Positions 6,720 to 14,306 of a stretch of 29,358 nt of DNA are shown piece after piece. This stretch comes from Anaerolineales bacterium (GTDB lineage: Bacteria; Chloroflexota; Anaerolineae; Anaerolineales; UBA4823), in the NCBI GenBank assembly GCA_016932955.1, contig JAFGBV010000071.1:1-29358 (forward strand), written 5' to 3'. Each line of letters opens with the position of its first letter. Positions within the stretch are counted from its first letter, which is position 1. A program made the position numbers and the translations under genes. The notes beneath the pieces were generated by a model, which searched no databases, had not been told where the DNA came from, and worked only from the letters and a program-made list of their open reading frames with translations.

Positions 6720-8824
6720 TCACTATCCCCATTACCCATCTGCTTTTCAAAAGCCTGGCGCACCAGGCCCATGATATAGGGGAGTTCATCAAGCCTGCTC
6801 AACCCCACTTCCACATCTCCATTACCCCATCTTCCCAATCCGGCAACATCCCTGCACAAGCCTTTCGGATCATTGATCTCGTGGAAGGCCATGTTCAAGG
6901 TCAGGCGCAATCGCTTCGCTTGCGGATCTACATCTACAAAATTGGTCTCTGCTTTATAAGCCACATATAGCTTGAGAAATTCTTCTGTCACGACGGGGTC
7001 CAACGCCAGCACCTCTTTGCGGAAGGCTTCAAACAGCGGGCGCAAGGGGCTGGTGGGCGAAAGATGGGTGTGATCCTCAATGGTGTAGCCTTGCTCTCTC
7101 TCTTCTCTTTCGGTGTAAACTGCCAGGGTCTCTGCGGAGAGCGACGGCGCGGCCCAAACCTTCACCGCCAGGCCCGCCAACCGATCTGCGCGCTTCTGGA
7201 TGGCGGCCTCATTCCAAACCTGCACACTGCCCAACCCCTCATTAAGCTTGAGCGGGCTGTTCTTGAAACCGCCTTCCATTTCACGCTTCTCCGCAAAGGG
7301 GCGGTCGCTGTACTCGCTGTTATACCCGGTCAGGGTCAGGTTCCCCAGGGTATGCAGCCAGGTTTTCTGAACCCGCTCCCAATCCTTGCCTAGGGCGGTG
7401 CGCCATTCATCGGACAGGTTTTCGTTTTGCGGCAGGATATGCTCAATGGTGTATTCGGTGACCGGCACCCGTTCTTTGCGGCCGAAGTTCTCCATGCGGC
7501 GCAGCCAATAACTGCGGCGGTTAAAGTTATACAGATCCCGCACCTTCAAATCGCGCTTGAATTCCTCATCGTCCGGAAAACGCCGGTAAGAGGTCATCTT
7601 GAGGAAATGCGCCTGTATGCTTTCTAAATAACGTTCTTTATTCAACCCTTTGCTAAAAGTTGCGAAGGTTTTGTTGAGCGAGTTGGTGGGAATGTTGCAC
7701 ACTGCGCGGCGAAATACGTATGATTCCACCAGGCGGATCGCCTGCAGGAAATCTTTTTTATCCAACACCCCATCCTGGTAGTCCTGGTACAGCTCCAGGA
7801 GGAATGGATAGGCTACGTCGACCTTAAACTCGCGCAGATCCTGAAATGCATCAGACAGATCTTTCCTAGGTTCTTTCCCCAAGACCATGTTGCAGTAATA
7901 CCCGGCATAAGCATGAATATCAGCCACCAGAACATCCACACCCTGGTAAGCAATATCCGTCGAACGGGCATGGGTCTTGAAACTCTCGTACACCTGGTCG
8001 ATATTGGGGATTTCACCGGTTTTTGATTTGATCGTCAGGTAATGGCGCATAAAGCGGTCGAAGTGGCTGCCATAGGCCTCTTGCCCAAACTCCACCTCCA
8101 TCGGCCGCCAGTGATCCTGATACAGGGTAGTTTGGTGATCCGGATTAAGCCCCATCAAGATGAAGTTGCGGATCAAATCGGCCTGGCTCAACTCGCGCCC
8201 GGTGGAGTTCATGCTTTCAAAGATCAACTGGGGGTTATCCTCCGTGCGGTTGAGGGAGATATCTACGATCACCAGCTTTGCCAATCCCTTACAAAGAGGC
8301 TCCAGGTTATCTCCTAACGCTTCAATCTTCCTTACAAAGTATTCAAAATTCTCCTTGATCTTGAAAGAGTGCTCCTTGGGCAGCGGCTTTTGCTGTAACA
8401 ATGCCAGCATACTGGATTTGTCCGTCTGGGTCAGCAACAGTTTAAAACCGCGCTCATCTTCTTCAAGTGCATTGAGCAAGTAATAATGGCGCAGCTTCTT
8501 AGCCGAAAAGCCGTCAACCGGCTCTGTGTTTTTTAGCCTTCGGGCGAGGGCTTCCAGGATCAATGAAATGGTGGTGAGGCGCTGTTGCCCATCGATCACC
8601 AGGAGAGGCGACTGGCTGGATACCTGATATAAACCTTTTTCAATATAGACGATCGAGCCGATAAAATGCGCCGAAACAGTGTCGTTGCTGCCTGTGCGCA
8701 AGATATCATTCCACAACTGGAGGCACTCGCGCTCCGACCAGCTATAGGTACGCTGGTAGATCGGGATCACGAATTGGGGCGACTTTTTGAGAAATTCAAG
8801 CAAATTGGCTTCGGTAGCTTTCAT
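6716..8824 (-). CDS. DUF262-DUF1524 protein, GmrSD-like modification-dependent nuclease, inside the hsd operon
   Basis: A 702-residue protein with the domain order of GmrSD type IV restriction enzymes, which cut DNA carrying modified bases. The N-terminal DUF262 (ParB/sulfiredoxin-like NTPase fold) starts with FVIPIYQRTYSW and has the signature IDGQQRLTT near residues 76-84. A long helical middle follows. The DUF1524 His-Me/HNH nuclease motif is TIEHILPQN near 458-466, with the partner NLTLTGYN near 495-502. The last 110 or so residues (EEFLKLYVAYKAETNFVDV...) resemble the DUF5655 domain often attached to such proteins. The ATG overlaps the hsdM stop by one base (TAATG), and its own stop overlaps hsdS by 4 bases, so it is translationally coupled. 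Both key motifs are intact, so activity is likely. The modified base it recognises cannot be read from sequence. Confidence 0.92.
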   Translation of the reverse strand: MKATEANLLEFLKKSPQFVIPIYQRTYSWSERECLQLWNDILRTGSNDTVSAHFIGSIVYIEKGLYQVSSQSPLLVIDGQQRLTTISLILEALARRLKNTEPVDGFSAKKLRHYYLLNALEEDERGFKLLLTQTDKSSMLALLQQKPLPKEHSFKIKENFEYFVRKIEALGDNLEPLCKGLAKLVIVDISLNRTEDNPQLIFESMNSTGRELSQADLIRNFILMGLNPDHQTTLYQDHWRPMEVEFGQEAYGSHFDRFMRHYLTIKSKTGEIPNIDQVYESFKTHARSTDIAYQGVDVLVADIHAYAGYYCNMVLGKEPRKDLSDAFQDLREFKVDVAYPFLLELYQDYQDGVLDKKDFLQAIRLVESYVFRRAVCNIPTNSLNKTFATFSKGLNKERYLESIQAHFLKMTSYRRFPDDEEFKRDLKVRDLYNFNRRSYWLRRMENFGRKERVPVTEYTIEHILPQNENLSDEWRTALGKDWERVQKTWLHTLGNLTLTGYNSEYSDRPFAEKREMEGGFKNSPLKLNEGLGSVQVWNEAAIQKRADRLAGLAVKVWAAPSLSAETLAVYTEREEREQGYTIEDHTHLSPTSPLRPLFEAFRKEVLALDPVVTEEFLKLYVAYKAETNFVDVDPQAKRLRLTLNMAFHEINDPKGLCRDVAGLGRWGNGDVEVGLSRLDELPYIMGLVRQAFEKQMGNGDSE

Positions 8825-10956
8825 TACTGACCACCTCCCAGGATGGCATCCAACAGCCCCTCGGTCTCTTTCTCCAGGGCTTCGATATCCGCCCGAATTT
8901 CTTCCAGGCTGCGCAGGGGTTGGGGCTTGTAGAAGTAACGCGTGAAGGAAATCTCATAGCCGGTGCGGGTGGCGGCGGGGTTCACCCAGGCGTCGGGGGC
9001 ATAGGGCAGCACCTCGCGCTGGATGAAGGCTTCGATGCCGCCCTCTTCCAGCAGGGGGATCTGCTCGCTGTCGCGCAGGTCGGGGTCGGGCTCGTACTCC
9101 ACCAGCAGGGTCTTGCCCGCCTGGGTCACCTCGAAGATGCCGTGCAGCGGGTCGGCGAGGGTCTTGCCGGGCTTGTGAACTTTGCTGATCACCGGCTGGG
9201 CCTGCTCATCTTTGCTGGCCAGCACAGTTTGAATGAGCTTGAGGCGCTTCGAGGTAAGTTTGATGTCCTGGTATTGGGCCTGGCGCTCCAGGGCGGCCTG
9301 GAAACGGTTGTAATCGATGTGCGGGCCGGGGCCCAGCGAGACGGCAAGACCGTTGATCAATTCGGCGAGGGGCAGGTCGCTCTCGGCGCGGCAGGCCTGT
9401 CGGAAGGCCTTGCGGGCGGGCTCGCCCAGGTCCACGCGCAGGCGCAGGGGGCGCTCCACGGTCACTTTCCAGTAGCCCAGCGCCTGGTTAGGGAAGATCT
9501 TGGATTGCTCGCTTTGCTCCATGTGCAGGAAGACGTCACAGATGCGCTGGATATCCTCTTCGGAGAGCTCGCAGTTCTTCTTGCCCAGGTTCTTGCGCAG
9601 CGGCTTGTACCATTGGGTGGCGTCGATGAGCTGCACCTTGCCCTGGCGGTGGGCGGGCTTGCGGTTGGAAAGCACCCAGATGTAGGTGGCGATGCCGGTG
9701 TTGTAGAACATGTTCAGCGGCAGGGCGATGATGGCCTCCAGCCAGTCGTTCTCGATGATCCAGCGGCGGATATTGCTCTCGCCCTGCCCGGCGTCGCCGG
9801 TGAAGAGGGAGGAGCCGTTGTGCACCTCAGCAATGCGGCTGCCGAGGGGGGTGTCGTGCTTCATCTTGCTGAGCATATTCACCAGGAACATCAACTGGCC
9901 GTCGCTGGAGCGCGTCACCAGGCTGAATTCGGGGTCGTCGGCGTGGCTGATGGTGTAGCGCGGGTCGAGCAGGTCGGCCTTGCCGCCCATGCGCTCCAGG
10001 TCGGTCTTCCAGCTCTTGCCATAAGGCGGGTTGGAGAGCATGAAGTCGAAATGGCTGGAGGGGAAGCCGTCTTGCGAGAGGGTGGAGCCGTGCTTGAAGT
10101 TCTCGGCTTCTTCACCCTCGCCTTTGAGCAGCAGGTCGGCTTTGGTGATGGCAAAGGTCTCGGGGTTGATCTCCTGCCCGTAGAGGTGGATGGAAACCTG
10201 CTTGCCCTGCGCCCGGGCCATCTCCTGCAGGGTTTCTTCTGCCACGGTGAGCATGCCGCCGGTGCCGCAGGCGCCGTCATACACCAGGTAGGTGGTAGAT
10301 TGGATCTGCTCCCGGATGGGCTGGAAGATCAGCTTAGCCATCAGGCGCACCACGTCGCGCGGGGTGAAGTGCTCACCGGCCTCCTCGTTATTCTCTTCGT
10401 TGAAGCGGCGGATCAGCTCTTCGAAGATGGTGCCCATGGCGTGGTTATCCAGGCCGGGGTAGCGCACCGAGCCATCGGCCATCAGCACGGGGTTGGGGCT
10501 GAGGTTGATGGTGGGGTCGAGGAACTTCTCGATCAGCGAGCTGAGAATATCAGCATCCACCAGGGTGGGGATCTGGTTGCGTAACTTGAATTTCTCCAGG
10601 ATATCCTGCACGTTGGGTGAAAAGCCGTCCAGGTAGGCTTCGAAATCGGCCCGGAGCTGCTGCTGGCGGGCGCGGGATTTCAGGTCACGCAGGGTGAAGG
10701 GGGAGGTGTTGTAGAAGGCCTGCCCGGCAGCCTGGCGCAGGGGGGCATCCTGGTTGGTGATGCCCGCGCGATCCAGGCGTTTCTTCATCTCGAGCACGTC
10801 CTGCTTGGTGGGCTCCAGCACGGCATCCAGGCGGCGGATGACGGTCATGGGCAAGATCACATCGCGATATTTACCGCGCACGTAGATATCGCGCAGCACA
10901 TCATCGGCAATGCCCCAGATGAAGTTGGCGATCCAGTTCAGTTGGCCATTTTCCAT
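8824..10956 (-). CDS. hsdM: Type I restriction-modification N6-adenine methyltransferase (HsdM)
   Basis: Methylates adenine in the target set by HsdS and is also a core part of the restriction complex. At 710 residues it is longer than the classic 500-residue HsdM but typical of the larger HsdM group. The N-terminal four-helix HsdM_N region includes YRDVILPMTVIRRLD. The pre-motif GEHFTPRDVVRLM is followed by SAM motif I DGACGTGGML near residues 226-235 and catalytic motif IV NPPYGKSW near 309-316. The C-terminal third (LEEIRADIEALEKE) is helical and probably docks with HsdS. The ATG at 10,956 has AAGGAATC seven or so bases upstream. It is the first gene of the operon, behind the promoter at 11,090-11,118 and a hairpin-bearing leader. 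Confidence 0.96.
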   Translation of the reverse strand: MENGQLNWIANFIWGIADDVLRDIYVRGKYRDVILPMTVIRRLDAVLEPTKQDVLEMKKRLDRAGITNQDAPLRQAAGQAFYNTSPFTLRDLKSRARQQQLRADFEAYLDGFSPNVQDILEKFKLRNQIPTLVDADILSSLIEKFLDPTINLSPNPVLMADGSVRYPGLDNHAMGTIFEELIRRFNEENNEEAGEHFTPRDVVRLMAKLIFQPIREQIQSTTYLVYDGACGTGGMLTVAEETLQEMARAQGKQVSIHLYGQEINPETFAITKADLLLKGEGEEAENFKHGSTLSQDGFPSSHFDFMLSNPPYGKSWKTDLERMGGKADLLDPRYTISHADDPEFSLVTRSSDGQLMFLVNMLSKMKHDTPLGSRIAEVHNGSSLFTGDAGQGESNIRRWIIENDWLEAIIALPLNMFYNTGIATYIWVLSNRKPAHRQGKVQLIDATQWYKPLRKNLGKKNCELSEEDIQRICDVFLHMEQSEQSKIFPNQALGYWKVTVERPLRLRVDLGEPARKAFRQACRAESDLPLAELINGLAVSLGPGPHIDYNRFQAALERQAQYQDIKLTSKRLKLIQTVLASKDEQAQPVISKVHKPGKTLADPLHGIFEVTQAGKTLLVEYEPDPDLRDSEQIPLLEEGGIEAFIQREVLPYAPDAWVNPAATRTGYEISFTRYFYKPQPLRSLEEIRADIEALEKETEGLLDAILGGGQ

Positions 10957-10985
10957 GATGATTCCTTTTGGTGGTTAGTACAACA

Positions 10986-11012
10986 CGCCCGGCCTCTTGC
11001 GAAGACCGGGCG
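10986..11012. other. Hairpin in the hsd operon leader
   Basis: Arms CGCCCGG (10,986-10,992) and CCGGGCG (11,006-11,012) pair perfectly and stack on an inner TCTT/AAGA stem closed by GCG, with a two-base bulge. It lies within the predicted 5' leader of the hsdM transcript, 30 bases before the start codon. It could be an attenuator, an RNA-stability element or a regulator binding site. There is no U-run on the minus-strand side, so it is not a simple terminator. Confidence 0.45.
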
Positions 11013-11089
11013 CCCCTGGTGTGATGGATTTGCTGATGCGTCCCTGATACGCTGAGGCCATGCAAGCCGTGCTTGCCCTTTACCTGGTT

Positions 11090-11118
11090 ATTATACGGCA
11101 AAAAAGAGCATCATACAA
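11090..11118 (-). promoter_or_regulatory. Promoter of the hsdM-DUF262-hsdS-hsdR operon
   Basis: The minus strand reads TTGTAT, 17 bases, TATAAT: a perfect -10 and a 4/6 -35 at ideal spacing. Transcription would start near 11,083, giving a leader of about 127 bases before hsdM. No other convincing promoter lies between it and the gene. Confidence 0.65.
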
Positions 11119-11156
11119 AAAGACAGGCTAAGATTCTCCGCCACCCCCCGGCGACC

Positions 11157-11209
11157 AGATTGCTTCCCTGCGCTGCCCCCTCGTTCCTCGGGGCAAGGCT
11201 CGCAATGAC
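11157..11209 (-). repeat. Dispersed intergenic repeat, right flank of the restriction-modification operon
   Basis: On the minus strand the unit runs GTCATTGCGA - GCCTTGCCCC GAGGAACGAG GGGGCAGCGC - GAAGCAATCT. The ends match the unit at 2204-2255, and the middle matches the module at 2287-2320 almost base for base. The TGCCCC...GGGGCA interior can fold. It sits about 40 bases upstream of the -35 box of the hsd promoter, in inverted orientation relative to the left copy. Confidence 0.75.
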
Positions 11210-11240
11210 CCCCCGTACGGGCGGGCGGCGTCCGCCCAAG

Positions 11241-11352
11241 CCGCCGCGTTGGGGCACGGCGGATCAATGATCGATCACCGTCATGTGACCCCTCCGCCGT
11301 GCCCCTACCCCATGCCCCCCTCCCGCCTCCCCGCCGCGTTGGGGCAGGGCGG
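11241..11352. repeat. GC-rich direct and inverted repeats in the gap upstream of hsdM
   Basis: A 22-base direct repeat, CCGCCGCGTTGGGGCA(C/G)GGCGG, occurs at 11,241-11,262 and 11,331-11,352 with one mismatch. Between them, GGGGCACGGCGGA (11,251-11,263) and TCCGCCGTGCCCC (11,293-11,305) are perfect 13-base inverted arms around a 29-base loop that holds the palindrome TGATCGATCA. No gene overlaps. With the adjacent dispersed repeat it makes 11,157-11,352 an unusually repeat-dense spacer. Confidence 0.65.
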
Positions 11353-11379
11353 GGCGATTGTGAGTGGGACGAATCTCCC

Positions 11380-12183
11380 CTATGGTGTATTTAAAAAACC
11401 CAGCCAGTCCATCAACTGTGTACTTGCCGGGGTTACCCTGACGGTTGATTCCACAGGGCGACGGTAATACTCCGGCGGTTCTGCTGATATTGTTGTACTT
11501 GCAATGATCGTTTGAGTATCAAGGTCCAGAATCTTTACTTCCCAATCGATGTGAATATACTTGACGGGATGCGGATCGCTAACATCGAACCCTCTCTTGT
11601 AATACGCCTGCCACTTTTCAGAAAGGGTTTCGCCGACTTCCACTTCATAAATATATACAACATACCTGAGGTTCTCTGTGCCAGCGGCGCGGAAAAGACC
11701 CGGTATGGCAGAGTTGGATCCCGCGATCTGTAATGTTGGACCGTATTCATTTACGACAACAACAGAATAGGGCAGGGCTATATCAGCCAGAGTTTGCGTT
11801 TTTAGATCAGAAACCTGCCATGTGCTGACCGAGGCGATGAGGTTTGAGGAATTCAGATAGTTTCGAATGATGGCGTTCGACTGGAGCGGCGACCATAAAT
11901 ACCAGAAGATTGTGACCAGCAGCAGCATGACTGACAACATCTCGGATAAAATTTCTTTTCCGCTTTTTTCTTCCATTTTCTTCTCTCGGTTCATCCCGAT
12001 ACCGATCAATATTACAGCGAATACCGGCAGGGTATAAATAAAAATCCTCAAAGGAAGATGCGTGCGAAATTGTTCGGGTCTGGCCAGGAAGAAATAAGCG
12101 GACAGAATCAATGAACTGAGCAATACCAGAACAGCCAACATAAGGCAAATTTGCCCAAACCGCTCGCGTTTCGCAGATTTCAT
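11380..12183 (-). CDS. Membrane protein of unknown function
   Basis: A 267-residue protein I do not recognise. The start at 12,183 is chosen for its strong GGAGGT five bases upstream; the open frame extends 23 codons further but lacks such a site. The N-terminus is basic (MKSAKRERFG), then a hydrophobic helix (ICLMLAVLVLLSSLILSAYF), a second (IFIYTLPVFAVILIGIGM), a short charged cytoplasmic loop (NREKKMEEKSGKE) and a third helix (MLSVMLLLVTIFWYLW). The remaining 160 or so residues are soluble, with no cysteine cluster or recognisable catalytic motif, and would lie outside the membrane. A beta-rich pattern (YVVYIYEVEVG, IHIDWEVKILDLDTQTIIAS) suggests an extracytoplasmic binding or structural domain. 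Base composition is closer to AT than its neighbours, which may reflect acquisition with the adjacent island. Confidence 0.75.
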   Translation of the reverse strand: MKSAKRERFGQICLMLAVLVLLSSLILSAYFFLARPEQFRTHLPLRIFIYTLPVFAVILIGIGMNREKKMEEKSGKEILSEMLSVMLLLVTIFWYLWSPLQSNAIIRNYLNSSNLIASVSTWQVSDLKTQTLADIALPYSVVVVNEYGPTLQIAGSNSAIPGLFRAAGTENLRYVVYIYEVEVGETLSEKWQAYYKRGFDVSDPHPVKYIHIDWEVKILDLDTQTIIASTTISAEPPEYYRRPVESTVRVTPASTQLMDWLGFLNTP

Positions 12184-12397
12184 TTTTACCTCCGTGTCAC
12201 CAGAAAACACTCTTTTCATCCAAAAGTGTGCTTCAATAATGGTCATTTTCACACAAGTGATGCGTTCAGCGATAGCGATTAATGCTACCTGAATTTCCCG
12301 TCAACATTCCAATTCTCTGACCACGGCAACCCTCCTTACTTATTACCAGCGGCGGGGTGGTTCCCAGCCGCGGCGCGCGGTGGGGTGTGATGAGGGA

Positions 12398-12403
12398 ATT
12401 ATA
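12398..12403 (-). promoter_or_regulatory. Possible -10 box for the orphan membrane protein gene
   Basis: TATAAT on the minus strand inside a short AT-rich stretch of an otherwise GC-rich divergent gap, about 215 bases before the membrane-protein start. No -35 box is seen (a G-run lies there). A weaker alternative closer to the gene is TTGACG at 12,299-12,304 with a poor ATTAAT -10. Confidence 0.25.
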
Positions 12404-12428
12404 GTATACCCCCCTTTTGTTCCCCCCC

Positions 12429-12457
12429 TACCTGCCCTCTGTAACGGCAAGTCCCAA
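12429..12457 (+). repeat. 29-base motif, copy 1 (shared with 19,589-19,617)
   Basis: TACCTGCCCT C TGTA A CGGCAAGTCC C AA matches the copy at 19,589 in 26 of 29 positions and has the same orientation. TGCC (12,433-12,436) and GGCA (12,446-12,449) can pair within it. It lies in a divergent gap, 103 bases before the DUF362 gene start. Confidence 0.6.
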
Positions 12458-12467
12458 TGAGCGGGAG

Positions 12468-12494
12468 TTGAGCAGGGGAGTTTTGTGCTACACT
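12468..12494 (+). promoter_or_regulatory. Candidate promoter of the DUF362 gene
   Basis: TTGAGC, a short 15-base spacer, and TACACT preceded by TGC, that is an extended -10. Transcription would start near 12,501, placing the hairpin at 12,514-12,534 in the leader. Confidence 0.35.
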
Positions 12495-12513
12495 TAAGGC
12501 GGGTTATAAGCCC

Positions 12514-12534
12514 GGGCAGGTTATAAACCTGCCC
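12514..12534. other. Perfect inverted repeat in the DUF362 leader
   Basis: GGGCAGGTT - ATA - AACCTGCCC: nine-base perfect arms around three bases. It lies 26 bases upstream of the DUF362 start, just before the GGAGGAAGGG ribosome-binding site. It could be a dispersed palindromic element or a binding site; there is no U-run to make it a terminator. Confidence 0.5.
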
Positions 12535-12559
12535 CTACGGATGGAGGAAGGGATTGCGT

Positions 12560-13666
12560 ATGAGCAAAGCGAAGGTGGCGGTGGTTTATACGAAGCCGGA
12601 GACGGTGATCGAGGATTACCAGCGGCTGTTCGCGCTGGCAGGGGGGGCGGGGGCGCTGCAAGCGAACACGACGACGATCTTGAAGGATAATATCACCTGG
12701 CACTTCCCGATGCCGGGCGCCAACACGACGCCCTGGCAACTGGAAGGGACGATCCGGGCGCTGCGCCAGGCGGGGTTCGATGACCTGGTGTGCGTGCAGA
12801 ACCAGACGGTGGTGACCAACGCGTTCAAGGGGGAAGACCTGAACGGCTATGTGCCGATCTTCAAGCATTACCAGGTGCCGGTGCGCTACAACTTCCGCAA
12901 GAGCGATATGACATGGCTGCCCTACACCCCGCAGGGGAAGATGCTGGCGCTGGATCACATCTACCCCGAGGGGATCCTAATCCCGGATTATTTCCTGGGC
13001 AAGAACATCGTGCACCTGCCGACGGTGAAAACGCACATGTACACGACGACGACGGGGGCGATGAAGAATGCCTTCGGCGGGCTGCTGAGCAAGCACCGCC
13101 ACTACACGCACACGTGGATCCACGAGACGCTGGTGGACCTGCTGAGGATCCAGAAGGAGATCCATGCGGGGATCTTTGCGGTGATGGACGGGACGACGGC
13201 GGGGGATGGGGCGGGGCCGCGCATGGTGCGCCCGGTGGAGAAGAACATCCTGCTGGCCTCGGCAGACCAGGTGGCGATCGACGCGGTGGCGGCGAAGCTG
13301 ATGGGCTTCGACCCGCTGCAGATCGGCTACATCCGCCTGGCGCACCAGCAGGGGCTGGGGGTGGGCGACCTGCGGGAGATCGAGCTGCTGGGAGATGCGC
13401 TGGGCGAGGAGAACTGGCATTTCAAGGTGGGCTATAACAGCCACAGTTTCCTGGCCTGGCTGGCGTGGTACGGGCCGACGAAGGCGCTGCAGAAGATCGT
13501 GCTGCGCACGCCGCTGGTGATCATCCCGACGCTGATCGGCGAGATCGAGCAGGATTACCTGTACTGGCCGTTGAAGTACCGCCAGATCGCCAGGCGCTGG
13601 CGCGAGGAGACGCGGTGGGGGGCGCTCTTCCAGCGCTACCAGGAGAAGGGATGTTTACTGGATTGA
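12560..13666 (+). CDS. DUF362 domain protein
   Basis: A 368-residue cytosolic protein of the DUF362 family, whose biochemical role is not settled; many members carry or neighbour iron-sulfur ferredoxin domains. The ATG at 12,560 follows GGAGGAAGGG at ideal spacing; a TTG two codons upstream is less likely. Family patterns are KNIVHLPTVKTHMYTTTTGAMKNAFGG (about residues 150-175, with the conserved Lys-Thr-His) and VMDGTTAGDGAGPRM (about 210-224). DQVAIDAVAAKLMGFDP follows near 240, then the GIxLAHxxGLG-like IRLAHQQGLGVGD. No CxxCxxC cluster is present, so any Fe-S partner must be another protein. It converges with higA, with six bases between the two stops. Confidence 0.88.
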   Translation: MSKAKVAVVYTKPETVIEDYQRLFALAGGAGALQANTTTILKDNITWHFPMPGANTTPWQLEGTIRALRQAGFDDLVCVQNQTVVTNAFKGEDLNGYVPIFKHYQVPVRYNFRKSDMTWLPYTPQGKMLALDHIYPEGILIPDYFLGKNIVHLPTVKTHMYTTTTGAMKNAFGGLLSKHRHYTHTWIHETLVDLLRIQKEIHAGIFAVMDGTTAGDGAGPRMVRPVEKNILLASADQVAIDAVAAKLMGFDPLQIGYIRLAHQQGLGVGDLREIELLGDALGEENWHFKVGYNSHSFLAWLAWYGPTKALQKIVLRTPLVIIPTLIGEIEQDYLYWPLKYRQIARRWREETRWGALFQRYQEKGCLLD

Positions 13667-13672
13667 AGCGGG

Positions 13673-13969
13673 TCAACCCACGATTGGGATTACCTCTTTG
13701 GCCACGGCATCGCCCAGATGTTCTTTCGCCAGGCGCAAGTCATAAGCTACCTGCAGGTTGAGCCAGAAATCAGGCGAGGTGCCGATTGCGCGTGCGAGGC
13801 GTAAGGCAGTTTCAGCAGTGATCGCGCGCTTGCCCTGGATGATGGCATTGATCCGGTTGGGAGGCACACGCATGGACAGAGCAAGCTGGTGCTGGCTGAC
13901 GCCCATTGGTATCAAGTAATCTTCCAGCAACACTTCCCCTGGATGAACGGGGGGGATTTTCTCGACCAT
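13673..13969 (-). CDS. higA: HigA-type antitoxin, XRE-family DNA-binding protein
   Basis: A 98-residue antitoxin that binds and neutralises the upstream HigB toxin and should repress their shared promoter. The start at 13,969 is chosen for AGGAG seven bases upstream and for the family N-terminus VHPGEVLLEDYLIPMGVS. The helix-turn-helix runs QHQLALSMRVPPNRINAIIQGKRAIT, followed by the HigA/VapI signature TAETALRLARAIGTSPDFWLNLQ. It starts 16 bases after the higB stop, so the pair is one transcript in the toxin-first order typical of higBA. Confidence 0.94.
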   Translation of the reverse strand: MVEKIPPVHPGEVLLEDYLIPMGVSQHQLALSMRVPPNRINAIIQGKRAITAETALRLARAIGTSPDFWLNLQVAYDLRLAKEHLGDAVAKEVIPIVG

Positions 13970-13985
13970 AATTTGCTCCTGCTCA

Positions 13986-14270
13986 TTACCGATGATAATC
14001 GACGATTTCCACATTCTCAGCATTGTTGCCGACCCACTTGAAACAGATCCGCCAGCGGTCGTTGATGCGGATACTATATTGGTCTGCACGATCTCCCTTG
14101 AGTTTCTCCAGCCGGTTACCGGGGAGGGCGCTCAAGTCGCTCAGGGTTATCGCGGCGTTCAAGGAAAGCAAGCGACGATAGGCGACTTTTTGGATCTCGC
14201 CAGGAAACCGCGATGAATACTCTGCGTGAAATATCTTCTCAGTTTCCTTGCTGTTGAATGTCCGGATCAT
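13986..14270 (-). CDS. higB: HigB-type toxin, RelE superfamily mRNA interferase
   Basis: A 94-residue toxin expected to cleave mRNA on the ribosome when HigA is degraded. Family features are IRTFNSKETEKIFHAEYSSRF at the N-terminus, the RLLSLNAAITLSDLSALPGNRLEKLKGDR core, and the C-terminal strand pair YSIRINDRWRICFKW...VEIVDYHR with its conserved Arg, Tyr and His. The length is normal and nothing is truncated. The start at 14,270 lies about 30 bases downstream of the predicted transcription start. A near-consensus promoter and inverted repeats lie directly upstream. Confidence 0.94.
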   Translation of the reverse strand: MIRTFNSKETEKIFHAEYSSRFPGEIQKVAYRRLLSLNAAITLSDLSALPGNRLEKLKGDRADQYSIRINDRWRICFKWVGNNAENVEIVDYHR

Positions 14271-14306
14271 CGTGGTTTTGATGGCATACGCTGCGTTGGT
14301 ATTGGG

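Noticed and set aside
8920..10584. Open frame of 554 codons antisense to hsdM
   Set aside because: Same cause: the opposite strand carries the clear HsdM motifs and the frame shows no domain of its own.
2204..11209. Possible CRISPR array or transposon with terminal inverted repeats
   Set aside because: The repeats are few, not regularly spaced and no cas, transposase or integrase gene is present; only a repeat-bracketed island can be claimed.
12790..13437. 215-codon frame overlapping the DUF362 gene on the same strand
   Set aside because: Frame-shifted shadow rich in Gly/Asp/Arg/Ala with no start signal; the DUF362 frame has the family motifs.
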